Made by a program: the position numbers and the translations under genes | Shown here: in pieces, positions 18,369 to 27,431 of the stretch | Layout of the letters: the number at the start of each line of letters is the position of its first letter | Numbering within the stretch: the stretch's first letter is position 1 | Notes under the pieces: generated by a model | What the model saw: only the letters and a program-made list of their open reading frames with translations | What the model was told of the DNA's origin: nothing | Database searches by the model: none | Assembly (NCBI GenBank): GCA_002796835.1 | Contig: LUGL01000023.1 | Span: forward strand, 122,656-161,438 | DNA from: Elainella saxicola E1 | GTDB taxonomy: Bacteria > Cyanobacteriota > Cyanobacteriia > Elainellales > Elainellaceae | Direction of reading: 5' to 3' | DNA length: 38,783 nt

Positions 18369-19529
18369 TTGTTTACTGGAATCTTAGATGGAATTTTTAA
18401 TGGGCTGAGCGTTGGCTCGGTTTTGTTATTAGCAGCGCTGGGGCTGGCGATCGTCTTTGGCTTGATGGGCGTGATCAATATGGCTCATGGCGAACTGATG
18501 ATGCTAGGCGCTTACACTACTTTTGTCGTGCAAAACGGCTTCAAGCAACTGGGCGCACCCTGGACTCAGTTTTATATTTTCTTTGCAGTCATTGCAGCGT
18601 TTCTAGTAGCCGCACTGGTGGGTCTTGCCTTAGAAAGGGGAGTGATTCGCTATCTCTACGGACGACCTCTGGAAACTTTGCTGGCAACTTGGGGCGTCAG
18701 CCTAATTTTGCAGCAGTTCGTTCGGAGTGTGAATTGGGTCCTTGTGATTGGGCTGATCTTATTCTGCCTGCTGTTCTTTGGCGGCTTGTGGATCGTCAAA
18801 CGGCGGCCTGACTTTGAGCGCATTCGCAATTGGGCGATCGCCATTCTGCTTCCCCTTTCGGCAGCTATTTCGTTTGCAGTTGGTTCAGTGCTCAGCAAAA
18901 CCTATAAGCTGGCCGTGACCAAGCCCTGGTTCGGGGCCCAAAACGTGGATGTGACTGCGCCCAAATGGCTGTTGGGAGGATTGCCGATCGGCAATTATCA
19001 GTTGCCCTATACCCGGATGTTCATCATGGTGTTAACTGTGCTGTGTGTTCTGGGAATTTACTTCTTCCTTAATAAAACGCCCTGGGGCTTACGTATCCGT
19101 TCTGTCACGCAGAATCGCAACATGAGTGCCTGTCTGGGGATTCCGACCCAAAAAGTGGATGCCCTCACTTTTGCCCTGGGTTCAGGATTGGCAGGCATTG
19201 CCGGATGTGCAGTTAGCCTCCTGGGTTCAGTTGGTCCTAACACCGGACAAAACTATATCGTCAATACCTTCATGGTGGTCGTTGTGGGCGGGGTTGGCAA
19301 ACTGGTCGGCACGATCGTGGGAGCAATGGCGATCGGCATCACAGACTACATTGTGGGGACTGGCATCCTGGCCCAGCTATTTGCGCCTATTCCACCCCTG
19401 GCTAATTTCTTCACCTTCTTTGCCACAACCAGTATGGCAAAGGTAATGGTTTTCTTCCTGATTGTGGTCTTCCTGCAATTTCGACCTGCCGGTCTCTTCC
19501 CTCAAAAGGGCCGCACCGTCGATGCCTAG
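18369..19529 (+). CDS. urtB: Urea ABC transporter permease UrtB
   Basis: UrtB is one of the two inner-membrane permease subunits, of the LivH type. The sequence holds multiple hydrophobic helices, the family pattern LAIVFGLMGVINMAHGELMMLGAY near the start, RGVIRYLYGRPLETLLATWG, and the EAA-like loop TPWGLRIRSVTQNRNMSACLGI. I chose TTG 18369 because AAGGAG (18357-18362) lies six bases before it and the resulting MFTGILDGIFNGLSVGS matches the usual start. A TTG at 18336 would add 11 residues without a ribosome-binding site. No ATG is available in this region. It heads urtBCDE, 214 bases after urtA and beyond the terminator. Confidence 0.93.
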   Translation: MFTGILDGIFNGLSVGSVLLLAALGLAIVFGLMGVINMAHGELMMLGAYTTFVVQNGFKQLGAPWTQFYIFFAVIAAFLVAALVGLALERGVIRYLYGRPLETLLATWGVSLILQQFVRSVNWVLVIGLILFCLLFFGGLWIVKRRPDFERIRNWAIAILLPLSAAISFAVGSVLSKTYKLAVTKPWFGAQNVDVTAPKWLLGGLPIGNYQLPYTRMFIMVLTVLCVLGIYFFLNKTPWGLRIRSVTQNRNMSACLGIPTQKVDALTFALGSGLAGIAGCAVSLLGSVGPNTGQNYIVNTFMVVVVGGVGKLVGTIVGAMAIGITDYIVGTGILAQLFAPIPPLANFFTFFATTSMAKVMVFFLIVVFLQFRPAGLFPQKGRTVDA

Positions 19530-19598
19530 ACTTCAAAGCTCAAAGCTCAATCCAACCGTTCAAACTTGTAACTCATTCTTGTTCTTAAATGGAGTGAA

Positions 19599-20765
19599 AT
19601 GGCAGCAGAGATAGCCGTTGAGCGCCGAATTGATAGCTCAAAACGCCGATTGATCGTTGAAGCAGCGATTGTGTTGGCAATAGCCCTTTTCTTCATCCTG
19701 GTCGTGCCGTTGTTGCTGTCCGACTTCCGGCTGAATTTGATGGGTCGCTTTCTGGCCCTGGCGATTGTCGCATTAGGGATTGATTTGATCTGGGGATTCA
19801 CTGGATTGCTGAGCCTGGGGCATGGAATTTTCTTTACCCTGGGTGGCTATGCGATCGCCATGTATATCAAGCTCCAGATTCCAGAATCTGCGAGTTCTCG
19901 CCTGCCAGAGTTCATGTCGCTGTATGGGGTAACGGAACTGCCGTGGTTCTGGAAGCCATTCTATTCTTTTCCGTTTACTGCGTTGGCTGTTGTCTTAATT
20001 CCAGGCATTTTGGCGGGTTTGCTGGGCTATGTGATTTTCCGCAACCGGATTCGAGGCGTTTATTTCTCGATTCTGACCCAGGCTGCCACAATTATTTTCT
20101 TCAACTTCTTTAACGGTCAGCAGAAGCTGTTCAATGGCACCAATGGGTTAACCGACTTCCAGACAATCTTTGGTGCGAAGGTCAATTCACCCGGCACTCA
20201 ATATACCTTTTACATCCTCACCATCATTGTGCTGGTATTCGCCTATGCCCTCTGCCGCTGGTTGACGAGTGGAAGATTTGGACGATTGCTGGTGGCCATT
20301 CGAGACGATGAAAGCCGGGTACGATTTACGGGCTATGATCCGACGGGCTTTAAGGTGCTGGTATTTGCCATTTCTGGGGCATTGGCTGGCCTCTCTGGAG
20401 CCTTTTTCACCCTGCAAACTGGCATCATCTCGCCCAACTCAATGAACATTGCCTTTTCGATCGAAATGGTGATTTGGGTTGCGGTCGGCGGACGGGCTTC
20501 ACTGGTCGGAGCCATTTTGGGAGCGCTGGTCGTTAACTTTGCGAAAAGTTTGCTGAGCGAAAAGTTCCCGGATATCTGGTTGTTCTTCCAGGGTGGTTTA
20601 TTCCTGTTAGTGGTAATGTTCTTGCCCGATGGCATTATTGGCTGGCTGCGGACTCGCGGGAAGGATCTGTTCCGTGCGGCAACGGGCAGAAAACGCATCA
20701 TGACCTATCCGAGTTTAGAAGAGGATCCTGAGGTTGAGTATGAGCGAAAAAATCTTGGAGATTGA
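19599..20765 (+). CDS. urtC: Urea ABC transporter permease UrtC
   Basis: UrtC is the second permease subunit, of the LivM type. It is 388 residues with about ten hydrophobic helices. Family markers are IDLIWGFTGLLSLGHGIFFTLGGYAI, the FNGTNGLTDF segment after GQQKL, and the cytoplasmic loop SGRFGRLLVAIRDDESRVRFTGYD, followed by SGALAGLSGAFFTLQTGIISP. The start ATG 19599 has GGAG eight to five bases upstream. The 3' end overlaps urtD by 26 bases, showing tight coupling of permease and ATPase subunits. Confidence 0.97.
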   Translation: MAAEIAVERRIDSSKRRLIVEAAIVLAIALFFILVVPLLLSDFRLNLMGRFLALAIVALGIDLIWGFTGLLSLGHGIFFTLGGYAIAMYIKLQIPESASSRLPEFMSLYGVTELPWFWKPFYSFPFTALAVVLIPGILAGLLGYVIFRNRIRGVYFSILTQAATIIFFNFFNGQQKLFNGTNGLTDFQTIFGAKVNSPGTQYTFYILTIIVLVFAYALCRWLTSGRFGRLLVAIRDDESRVRFTGYDPTGFKVLVFAISGALAGLSGAFFTLQTGIISPNSMNIAFSIEMVIWVAVGGRASLVGAILGALVVNFAKSLLSEKFPDIWLFFQGGLFLLVVMFLPDGIIGWLRTRGKDLFRAATGRKRIMTYPSLEEDPEVEYERKNLGD

Positions 20766-21531
20766 GAACTTAACGGTAAGTTTTGACGGCTTCAAAGCCC
20801 TCAACAATCTCAACTTCAGCTTGAATACAGGCGAGCTGCGCGTCATCATCGGTCCAAATGGAGCTGGAAAGACGACCTTTCTAGATATCATTACCGGCAA
20901 AACGAAGCCCACTGAAGGGAATGTTCGGTTTAAAGGCAAAAATCTCCGCCCTTACTCAGAACATCAAATTGCTCGCATGGGGGTCGGACGGAAGTTTCAG
21001 ACGCCGAGAGTTTATCTAAATTTGACTCCAAGAGAGAATTTGGAACTTGCCTGTAACCGATTCAAAAATGTTTTCTCGACGCTATTCCGAAAGCCACCTA
21101 CTGCCGAACGCAGAACGATCGGAGGATTATTGGAAACGATCGGTCTAGCTCGCAAAGCGGATATGAAAGCCAATTTGCTGTCGCATGGCGAAAAGCAGTG
21201 GCTGGAAATTGGTATGTTGGTGGCCCAGTCTCCGGATTTGCTGCTGGTGGATGAACCGGTGGCAGGTCTGACGGACGAAGAAACGGAATTGACGGGAGAA
21301 TTATTAGTTTCTCTATCGAAAAGCCACTCAATTATTGTGATCGAACATGACATGGAATTTGTGCGGCAGATCGCCCAGGGACAGGTCACTGTGCTGCACC
21401 AGGGTTCTGTGCTCTGTGAAGGACATTTCGATGAAGTGCAGTCTGATCCACGCGTGATTGAAGTCTATCTGGGCCACGAAGTCGATCATGATCAGCCGAT
21501 CGATCTGCAACAGGCTGCTTTGCAAGAGTAG
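20740..21531 (+). CDS. urtD: Urea ABC transporter ATP-binding protein UrtD
   Basis: UrtD is one of two ATPase subunits (LivG type). The 263-residue sequence has Walker A GPNGAGKTTFLDIITG, a Q-loop region RKFQTPRVYLNLTPREN, the ABC signature LSHGEKQWLEI (an LSHGEKQ variant usual in this subfamily), Walker B LLLVDEPVAGLTDEE and the H-loop IVIEHDMEFV. ATG 20740 lies within the end of urtC; an upstream in-frame TTG at 20734 would add two residues. urtE follows after 56 bases. Confidence 0.97.
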   Translation: MSEKILEIENLTVSFDGFKALNNLNFSLNTGELRVIIGPNGAGKTTFLDIITGKTKPTEGNVRFKGKNLRPYSEHQIARMGVGRKFQTPRVYLNLTPRENLELACNRFKNVFSTLFRKPPTAERRTIGGLLETIGLARKADMKANLLSHGEKQWLEIGMLVAQSPDLLLVDEPVAGLTDEETELTGELLVSLSKSHSIIVIEHDMEFVRQIAQGQVTVLHQGSVLCEGHFDEVQSDPRVIEVYLGHEVDHDQPIDLQQAALQE

Positions 21532-21587
21532 TCGGTTTGAGCGCTAAGCGCTGAGTTTTGAATTTTGAGTTGGAATTGGTGTAAATC

Positions 21588-22340
21588 ATGACACAAGCTG
21601 CGCCGAGCTTTGACACTGCTGTAACTGACTATCCCCTCATGCTGCAAGTGTCTGGGCTAAATGTCTACTATGGTGAGAGCCACATTCTGCGAAACGTAGA
21701 CTTGAATGTACCCAAAGGGGAAATGGTTTGCTTGATTGGTCGGAATGGCGTGGGTAAAACCACACTGCTGAAGACAATTATGGGGTTGTTACGACCACGC
21801 AGTGGCAATATTTACCTGGAAAGGCAATCGATTCTCACCAAATCTCCAGATCAGAGGGCGCGGGCAGGCATTGGCTATGTGCCGCAGGGACGGGAAGTGA
21901 TTCCTCGTTTAACAGTGAAGGAAAATTTGCTGCTGGGCTATGAAGCTAGAGCCGATCGTCCTAAAAATCGCCAAGAGATTCCCGAAGAAATCTTTGAGTT
22001 ATTCCCGGTCTTAAAAGATATGCTGTGGCGAATGGGCGGTGACCTCAGCGGTGGTCAGCAGCAGCAATTAGCGATCGCCCGTGCTATTATGGGCCAGCCC
22101 CAGTTGCTCGTGCTAGATGAACCGACAGAAGGAATTCAGCCTTCGATTATTCTGGACATTGAATCAGCGGTGCGGCGCATTGTAGCCACGACTGGCATTT
22201 CAGTCTTGCTGGTAGAACAGCACCTGCATTTTGTGCGGCAGGCCGATCGCTATTACGCTATGCAAAAGGGTGGCATTGTGGCTTCTGGTCCCACCAGCGA
22301 ACTTAGCAATGAGGTGATTCAGCGCTTTCTGGCGGTGTAA
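21588..22340 (+). CDS. urtE: Urea ABC transporter ATP-binding protein UrtE
   Basis: UrtE is the second ATPase (LivF type). It has 250 residues with Walker A GRNGVGKTTLLKTIMGLL, the GIGYVPQGREVIPRLTVKENL stretch, the signature LSGGQQQQLAIARAI, Walker B LLVLDEPTEGIQPSI and the H-loop VEQHLHFV. The short N-terminal leader MTQAAPSFDTAVTDYP precedes the conserved LNVYYGESHIL. It closes the operon and is followed by a strong terminator at 22457. Confidence 0.97.
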   Translation: MTQAAPSFDTAVTDYPLMLQVSGLNVYYGESHILRNVDLNVPKGEMVCLIGRNGVGKTTLLKTIMGLLRPRSGNIYLERQSILTKSPDQRARAGIGYVPQGREVIPRLTVKENLLLGYEARADRPKNRQEIPEEIFELFPVLKDMLWRMGGDLSGGQQQQLAIARAIMGQPQLLVLDEPTEGIQPSIILDIESAVRRIVATTGISVLLVEQHLHFVRQADRYYAMQKGGIVASGPTSELSNEVIQRFLAV

Positions 22341-22456
22341 TGGTCTTTTCGAAATATCTCTTCAAAGAGTTCGTGATCTTAGAGAGGCCGCGAGCGAGAC
22401 GCTTGAACTATATTGGCCGAACATTATTGGTTGGACATTTCCGTTTTGGAACATGA

Positions 22457-22483
22457 GGGCAGTTTGCGAACTGCCCCTTTTTT
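22457..22483 (+). terminator. Intrinsic terminator of the urt operon
   Basis: GGGCAGTT (22457-22464) pairs perfectly with AACTGCCC (22469-22476) around a TGCG loop, followed by C and six T. It ends the plus-strand operon just before the converging antiporter gene (stop at 22493). Confidence 0.92.
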
Positions 22484-22492
22484 ATATGAGCC

Positions 22493-24073
22493 TCAAGTTG
22501 TGGCTTCTTCCTGCTCCAGATGGTGATGAATCGGATCCAGGATGCCCGGTAGTTCGTGATCTAGCCGACCCGATCGAACAAATTCCGTGTAGGTAGCTGC
22601 TTCGATCGCAAACAAATCACGCTGGAGTTGTTCGGCTCCGACTTCTAGCAAGTCTGGATCTTGCTGACAGAGTTTGCTGCTTTCGTCTTGCAGAAGGGCC
22701 AATTGCTGCCGCACCTCGGCTTCTTTGGCCTGATGAGTAGCTGGTTCGATGCCGAATTTAGAAGCGGGCTGTTGCAAATAGTCCAGTACCCGACTCAATG
22801 CGGCCTGCCGAGAAATCACTTCGAGATAGCGATCGCGCAGCGGACTAAATTCGATGAGTTGCAGCTTCTCCAGAATCGATTTTGCGGTTGCCCCCTGAAG
22901 TAAAGTCGTCAGGAAAACAACGCCAAAGACAGCTACCAACACCGCCCGTCGTTCTGGCAATTCGTCGGGCACACTTAGGGCTAGCGCCAGGGAAACCCCA
23001 CCCCGCAAACCACTCCACCAGAGCATCGTCTGAGTTGGCAGATCAATATCGGATTGAGTCAACTGGTTACTTAACCCAGTTAGGCCAAAAATGACGATCG
23101 CCCGCATCACCAGGACAGTTCCAAAGGCGAGGGCAACCAATGTCAAATCCTGGCTATCCATGCCCAAACGAAACTGTGCCCCGATCAGCAAAAACAGAAT
23201 GGAATTGGTGAAGAAGGCCACAAACTCCCAGAACTCACTCACCGCAATGCGAGTGCGGGGATTCATGCCAATGCGGGACCCGAAATTTCCTAAAATCAAG
23301 CCTGCGGTCACGGTACCGATTACGCCAGAGCCGCCTAATTTTTCTGCGATCAGATAGGCAGAATAGGCTGTGACTAACGTTAAGGATTGCTCCACCAAAG
23401 GCAAATCAAATCGCTGGGTTAAATAAGACACGCCGAATCCCAGCAGTGCGCCAACCAGCAATCCAACACCAACAACCGTAATAAAGTTCACCAGCAAATT
23501 CTGCGGGTCAAAGGTATCGGTGCCCATGGCAATGCCCACCACGAGGCTGAAAGCGACCACCGCAGTTCCGTCATTGAACATGCTTTCCCCTTCCACCAGG
23601 GCCTTGAGGCGGGGCGGCGCACCCAGTTCTCGCAGTAAAGCGCTAACTGAAACCGGATCGGTAGCGGCCAAGCAGGCTCCGATCAGCAGCGCCACCGGTA
23701 AACTAATACCAGTCCATTGGGCGATGGGCAGAGCAATGCCAAGAATGGTGATGCCAACACCAATCGTGACATAGAGGGCGATCGGTCCCAGATCCCGTTT
23801 CAAATCGTCCCAGCTTAAATTCCAGGTGGCTTCAAACAGCAAAGGCGGCAAGAAAATCCATAAAATCAGCTCAGGAGAAGGCGTAAAAAAGCGAACATCC
23901 AGCAGGGCCAGCCCCATGCCAGTAATTACCAGCATCAGGGTATAGGGAACCTGCCGTAACCAGGGCACGATCTGCGAGATAGTAGCCACGCCCAACGCGG
24001 CTGAAATAATCAGCAAAAACTGCTGCAGGTTTTCTTCGATCGCAAGATGTCCGGCGGTAGTACTTAATAGCAT
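22493..24073 (-). CDS. CPA1-family Na+/H+ antiporter
   Basis: This 526-residue inner-membrane protein has about twelve hydrophobic helices and a cytoplasmic helical tail of about 120 residues. CPA1 features are PPLLFEATWNLSWDDLKRD, the ion-binding AATDPVSVSALLRELG, and EGESMFNDGTAVV, whose Asn-Asp pair is the essential motif of NhaP/NHE-type exchangers. It exchanges Na+ (possibly Li+ or K+) for protons in salt and pH homeostasis. The tail (LLEVGAEQLQRDLFAIEAATYTEF) has a helical, regulatory look. It stands 86 bases upstream of the RND pump stop on the same strand, and cotranscription downstream of the pump is possible. Confidence 0.93.
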   Translation of the reverse strand: MLLSTTAGHLAIEENLQQFLLIISAALGVATISQIVPWLRQVPYTLMLVITGMGLALLDVRFFTPSPELILWIFLPPLLFEATWNLSWDDLKRDLGPIALYVTIGVGITILGIALPIAQWTGISLPVALLIGACLAATDPVSVSALLRELGAPPRLKALVEGESMFNDGTAVVAFSLVVGIAMGTDTFDPQNLLVNFITVVGVGLLVGALLGFGVSYLTQRFDLPLVEQSLTLVTAYSAYLIAEKLGGSGVIGTVTAGLILGNFGSRIGMNPRTRIAVSEFWEFVAFFTNSILFLLIGAQFRLGMDSQDLTLVALAFGTVLVMRAIVIFGLTGLSNQLTQSDIDLPTQTMLWWSGLRGGVSLALALSVPDELPERRAVLVAVFGVVFLTTLLQGATAKSILEKLQLIEFSPLRDRYLEVISRQAALSRVLDYLQQPASKFGIEPATHQAKEAEVRQQLALLQDESSKLCQQDPDLLEVGAEQLQRDLFAIEAATYTEFVRSGRLDHELPGILDPIHHHLEQEEATT

Positions 24074-24158
24074 ATTGAAATGTTAAAGATGCGACAGAGA
24101 AGATCGAGCAATAGACAGAAAGGATAGGAAAATTCAGCTAATTCCGCTGATGGATTGC

Positions 24159-27100
24159 TCACTCTCCTGGCGATGGTTCAATTTCTGCTGAGAAATTGCT
24201 TGTGGTTAAAGCAGGCTCTTCAACAGAAGGTTCTGGTAGCGGTGCTTCTAAGGGGGGCTCAGTTGGCGGTTCGGAAGGTGGTTTAGGACGAGAGCCAGAA
24301 CTAAAAAACTGCTCGGCCAACCCCTTAATCAGGATGTACAGCACGGGAACCACCAGCAAACTCAGAATCGTGGAAACCAGCAAGCCGCCAAATAGGGCCG
24401 TCCCCAGAGACCAGCGTGAGGCAGAACCTGCACCGCTAGCAATGACCAGCGGGAAAAAGCCCACCAGCGAGGAAGCCGCCGTCATGATGATGGGGCGAAA
24501 CCGTTCTTTGGAAGCCTTCAGAGCAGCCTGGGCCAGATTTAAACCTTCTGCCCTTGCCTGATTGGCAAATTCCACAATCAAAATCGCGTTTTTACTGGCC
24601 AAACCGATCAGCATTACCAGCGCCACGTTGCAGTAGACATCGTTGGTTAAACCGCGCATGGCGATCGCCCCCAAAGCACCCAAGAGTGCCAGCGGCACCG
24701 TCAGCAGAATGATGATCGGGTCAATATAGCTTTCATATTGAGCAGAGAGAGTAAGGAACACCATGATGATGCCAAAAGCAAAAATCAGCACGCCCAAACT
24801 TCCTGCAGCCAGCTGCTCACGGGCAAGGCCAATCCAGTCGCGACCTACACCCGTTAGCGCTGCTTCTTTGTAAGCTGTCTCCATCGCCTCGATCGCCTGT
24901 CCGCTACTGTAGCCATCTGCCTGTCCACCTTGCAGCTTGATCGATCGGTAGCTGTTATAGCGGCCAATCACCTGCGGCCCCGTGGTGCGGCTAATTGTGG
25001 CAATTTGAGCCAGCGGCACTAAGGCTCCCTCTCTCGATCGAACATAAAGTTTGCCGATATCATCAGGCGAATTGCGGTAAATACCATCCGCCTGGACAAA
25101 CACCCGGTAGTTGCGGTTATCTAGCGTGAAATCATTGACATATTGGGAACCCAACGTCGCACCAATCGTTGCCAGCGCCTGTTGAAAATCGATGTTGAGG
25201 GATTCAATCTTATTACGATCGATATCCAGCCGCAATCGAGGCGTTCCAGTCGTAAAAGTGGTCGAAACCGTTCCGGCTGTCGCAGGCAATTGATTCGCTT
25301 TAGCAATGATTTCCCGTGCATTCTGGGCAAAATCATCAATGCTGAGCTGACCGCCGCTGCGATCTTGCAACTGCATTTCAATCCCGCCTGTGGCACTGAA
25401 ACCTGGAATCGGAGAAGGGTTAATGCCTAATACCACCGCATCGGTGATTGTTCGAAACTTGCCATTCAAGGTTCTGAGAATGCCATCAACACTTTGATTC
25501 GCATTAGGCCGCTCTTCCCAGGGTTTCAGTCGGGCAAAGAACAGACCCAGATTAGGACCGTTGCCATCAAAGCCAGCTCCGCTCACCGTAAAGGTTGATT
25601 CAATTTCAGGAATCTCCCGCATCCGCTGTTCCGCCTGGGCAATTACCCCATCGGTATAGCTGAGCGACACGCCATCCGGACCTTGAATCACGCCCAAAAA
25701 GGCTCCCTGGTCTTCGTTGGGCACAAAGGCCGTAGGCACAGCCGTGAACATATAAACTGTCAACACCAACCCTGCCACGAACACCCCCAGAATGACGGCG
25801 CGAATTCGGATGAAGAATTGCACCAAACGCAGGAAGCGATCGCTGACCCAGGCAAATCCCTGATTGAACTTGTTGAAGAACCAGCCTAAAGGCCCTCTGG
25901 CAGGTTTGGGCGGACCCAACAAAATTGCCGCCATACTGGGGCTGAAGCTCAAGGCGTTGAAGGTCGAAACACCAACCGAAAAGGCAATGATTAAAGCAAA
26001 CTGCTGGTAGAGCTGTCCGGTAGAACCCGGGAAAAAGGCGACCGGGATGAACACCGCCATCAACACCAGAGAAGTGGCGATCGTGGCTCCGCTCAGTTCT
26101 TCCATTGAGGCCAGCGCCGCCTGTTTAGCCGTCATGCCCTGCTGCTGAATCTTTTCGGTACAGGACTCTACAATTACGATCGCGTCATCGCACACCAGAC
26201 CCGTGGCCAGAATCAGACCAAACAAGGTGAGGTTATTGATCGAAAAGCCAAACAGAAAGGCAAAGGCCATGGCTCCGATCAGAGCAACGGGAATCGCGAT
26301 CAGCGGAATCACCGTGGTGCGCCAGTCTTGCAGGAAGATGAAAATCACCAGCACTACCAACAAGAAGGCTTGCAGCAGCGTGATCACCACTTCCTTGATC
26401 GAAACTTCCACGAAGTCGGTGGTGTCATATACAATTTTGGCTTTGAGGCCAGGCGGAAAGGCAGCAATAATGTCTTGCATCTGGCCGTCGATATTTTCGG
26501 CAATATCCAAAGCATTACTGTCTGGAGCCTGGTAGATCGCCACCCCAACTCCAACTCTGCCGTCAACCTTCGCGTTGCTCATGTAGTTCTCTGCGCCCAG
26601 TTCAGCCCGTCCCACATCCCGCAGGCGAATCAAACTGCCACCCGGACCCCGCTGAATCACCAGACTTTCAAACTCCCTGGCGCTTCTAAACCGTCCCTGA
26701 ACCTGCACCGGCAGCTCAAAATTTTGCCCTTTCGGAACGGGCTCCTGACCGATCGCCCCAGCGCCCACCACCACGTTTTGCGATCGCAGCGCATTGGCTA
26801 CATCCAGAATCGTCAGGTTGCGGCTAGCCAGAGCATTTGGGTCGATCCAGAGGCGCATGGCGTTCACTTTTTGGCCAAATACCTGCACATCACCTACGCC
26901 TGGAACCCGGCGCAGCACATCAACGATATTTTGATCGACGTAATTGCTGATGAAAATGTCATCATAGTCATCGGTTTCGCTATAGATGCCATAGATCAGC
27001 AAAATACTGCTGGAGGTTGCTCTGGTGGTGACACCCAACTGCTGCACCGTAGAGGGCAACTGGGGCATCGCCTGCGCTACCCGGTTCTGAACGTTGACCT

Positions 27101-27419
27101 GGTTGATATTTTTGTCTGTACTGGATCCAAAGAAAACAGAAATAACGCTGTTTCCGGCATAGGTATTAGAAGTCATGTATTCCATGTCTTCCACCCCGTT
27201 GATTTGCCGCTCCAGCACGCTCGTCACCGTGTCTTCAACGGTATTCACATCCGCACCGCTATATAGCGATGAAACCCGAATCTGAATCGGCGCGATGTCA
27301 GGCAGGTAATTAATTGGCAGCAGCGGAATACAGACTGCTCCTAAGAGCAAAATCACCAGGGTGCAAACCGTAGTCAGCACCGGACGTTTGATGAAGGGCG
27401 TGGCGATCGAAAAAATCAT
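24159..27419 (-). CDS. RND efflux pump inner-membrane transporter, HAE1 family
   Basis: A 1086-residue AcrB/MexB-like proton-driven drug exporter. The N-terminus MIFSIATPFIKRPVLTTVC begins the first helix. Two large periplasmic loops and twelve membrane helices follow, with the paired proton-relay aspartates in LATGLVCDDAIVIVES (helix 4) and the GASKNAILIVEFA type segment in helix 10. The first periplasmic loop begins SSLYSGADVNTVEDTVTSVLE, as usual for the family. The adaptor gene is 12 bases upstream in the same direction. An outer-membrane TolC partner is not encoded here. The last 45 residues form an unusual Pro/Glu-rich tail not needed by AcrB homologues. Confidence 0.96.
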   Translation of the reverse strand: MIFSIATPFIKRPVLTTVCTLVILLLGAVCIPLLPINYLPDIAPIQIRVSSLYSGADVNTVEDTVTSVLERQINGVEDMEYMTSNTYAGNSVISVFFGSSTDKNINQVNVQNRVAQAMPQLPSTVQQLGVTTRATSSSILLIYGIYSETDDYDDIFISNYVDQNIVDVLRRVPGVGDVQVFGQKVNAMRLWIDPNALASRNLTILDVANALRSQNVVVGAGAIGQEPVPKGQNFELPVQVQGRFRSAREFESLVIQRGPGGSLIRLRDVGRAELGAENYMSNAKVDGRVGVGVAIYQAPDSNALDIAENIDGQMQDIIAAFPPGLKAKIVYDTTDFVEVSIKEVVITLLQAFLLVVLVIFIFLQDWRTTVIPLIAIPVALIGAMAFAFLFGFSINNLTLFGLILATGLVCDDAIVIVESCTEKIQQQGMTAKQAALASMEELSGATIATSLVLMAVFIPVAFFPGSTGQLYQQFALIIAFSVGVSTFNALSFSPSMAAILLGPPKPARGPLGWFFNKFNQGFAWVSDRFLRLVQFFIRIRAVILGVFVAGLVLTVYMFTAVPTAFVPNEDQGAFLGVIQGPDGVSLSYTDGVIAQAEQRMREIPEIESTFTVSGAGFDGNGPNLGLFFARLKPWEERPNANQSVDGILRTLNGKFRTITDAVVLGINPSPIPGFSATGGIEMQLQDRSGGQLSIDDFAQNAREIIAKANQLPATAGTVSTTFTTGTPRLRLDIDRNKIESLNIDFQQALATIGATLGSQYVNDFTLDNRNYRVFVQADGIYRNSPDDIGKLYVRSREGALVPLAQIATISRTTGPQVIGRYNSYRSIKLQGGQADGYSSGQAIEAMETAYKEAALTGVGRDWIGLAREQLAAGSLGVLIFAFGIIMVFLTLSAQYESYIDPIIILLTVPLALLGALGAIAMRGLTNDVYCNVALVMLIGLASKNAILIVEFANQARAEGLNLAQAALKASKERFRPIIMTAASSLVGFFPLVIASGAGSASRWSLGTALFGGLLVSTILSLLVVPVLYILIKGLAEQFFSSGSRPKPPSEPPTEPPLEAPLPEPSVEEPALTTSNFSAEIEPSPGE

Positions 27420-27431
27420 GGGTTTGCCCTC

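Noticed and set aside
26328-27266. 312-codon open frame antisense to the RND pump gene
   Set aside because: The opposite strand encodes a full HAE1 transporter with all motifs; the antisense product resembles no family and is composed of residues expected from reading a GC-biased gene backwards.
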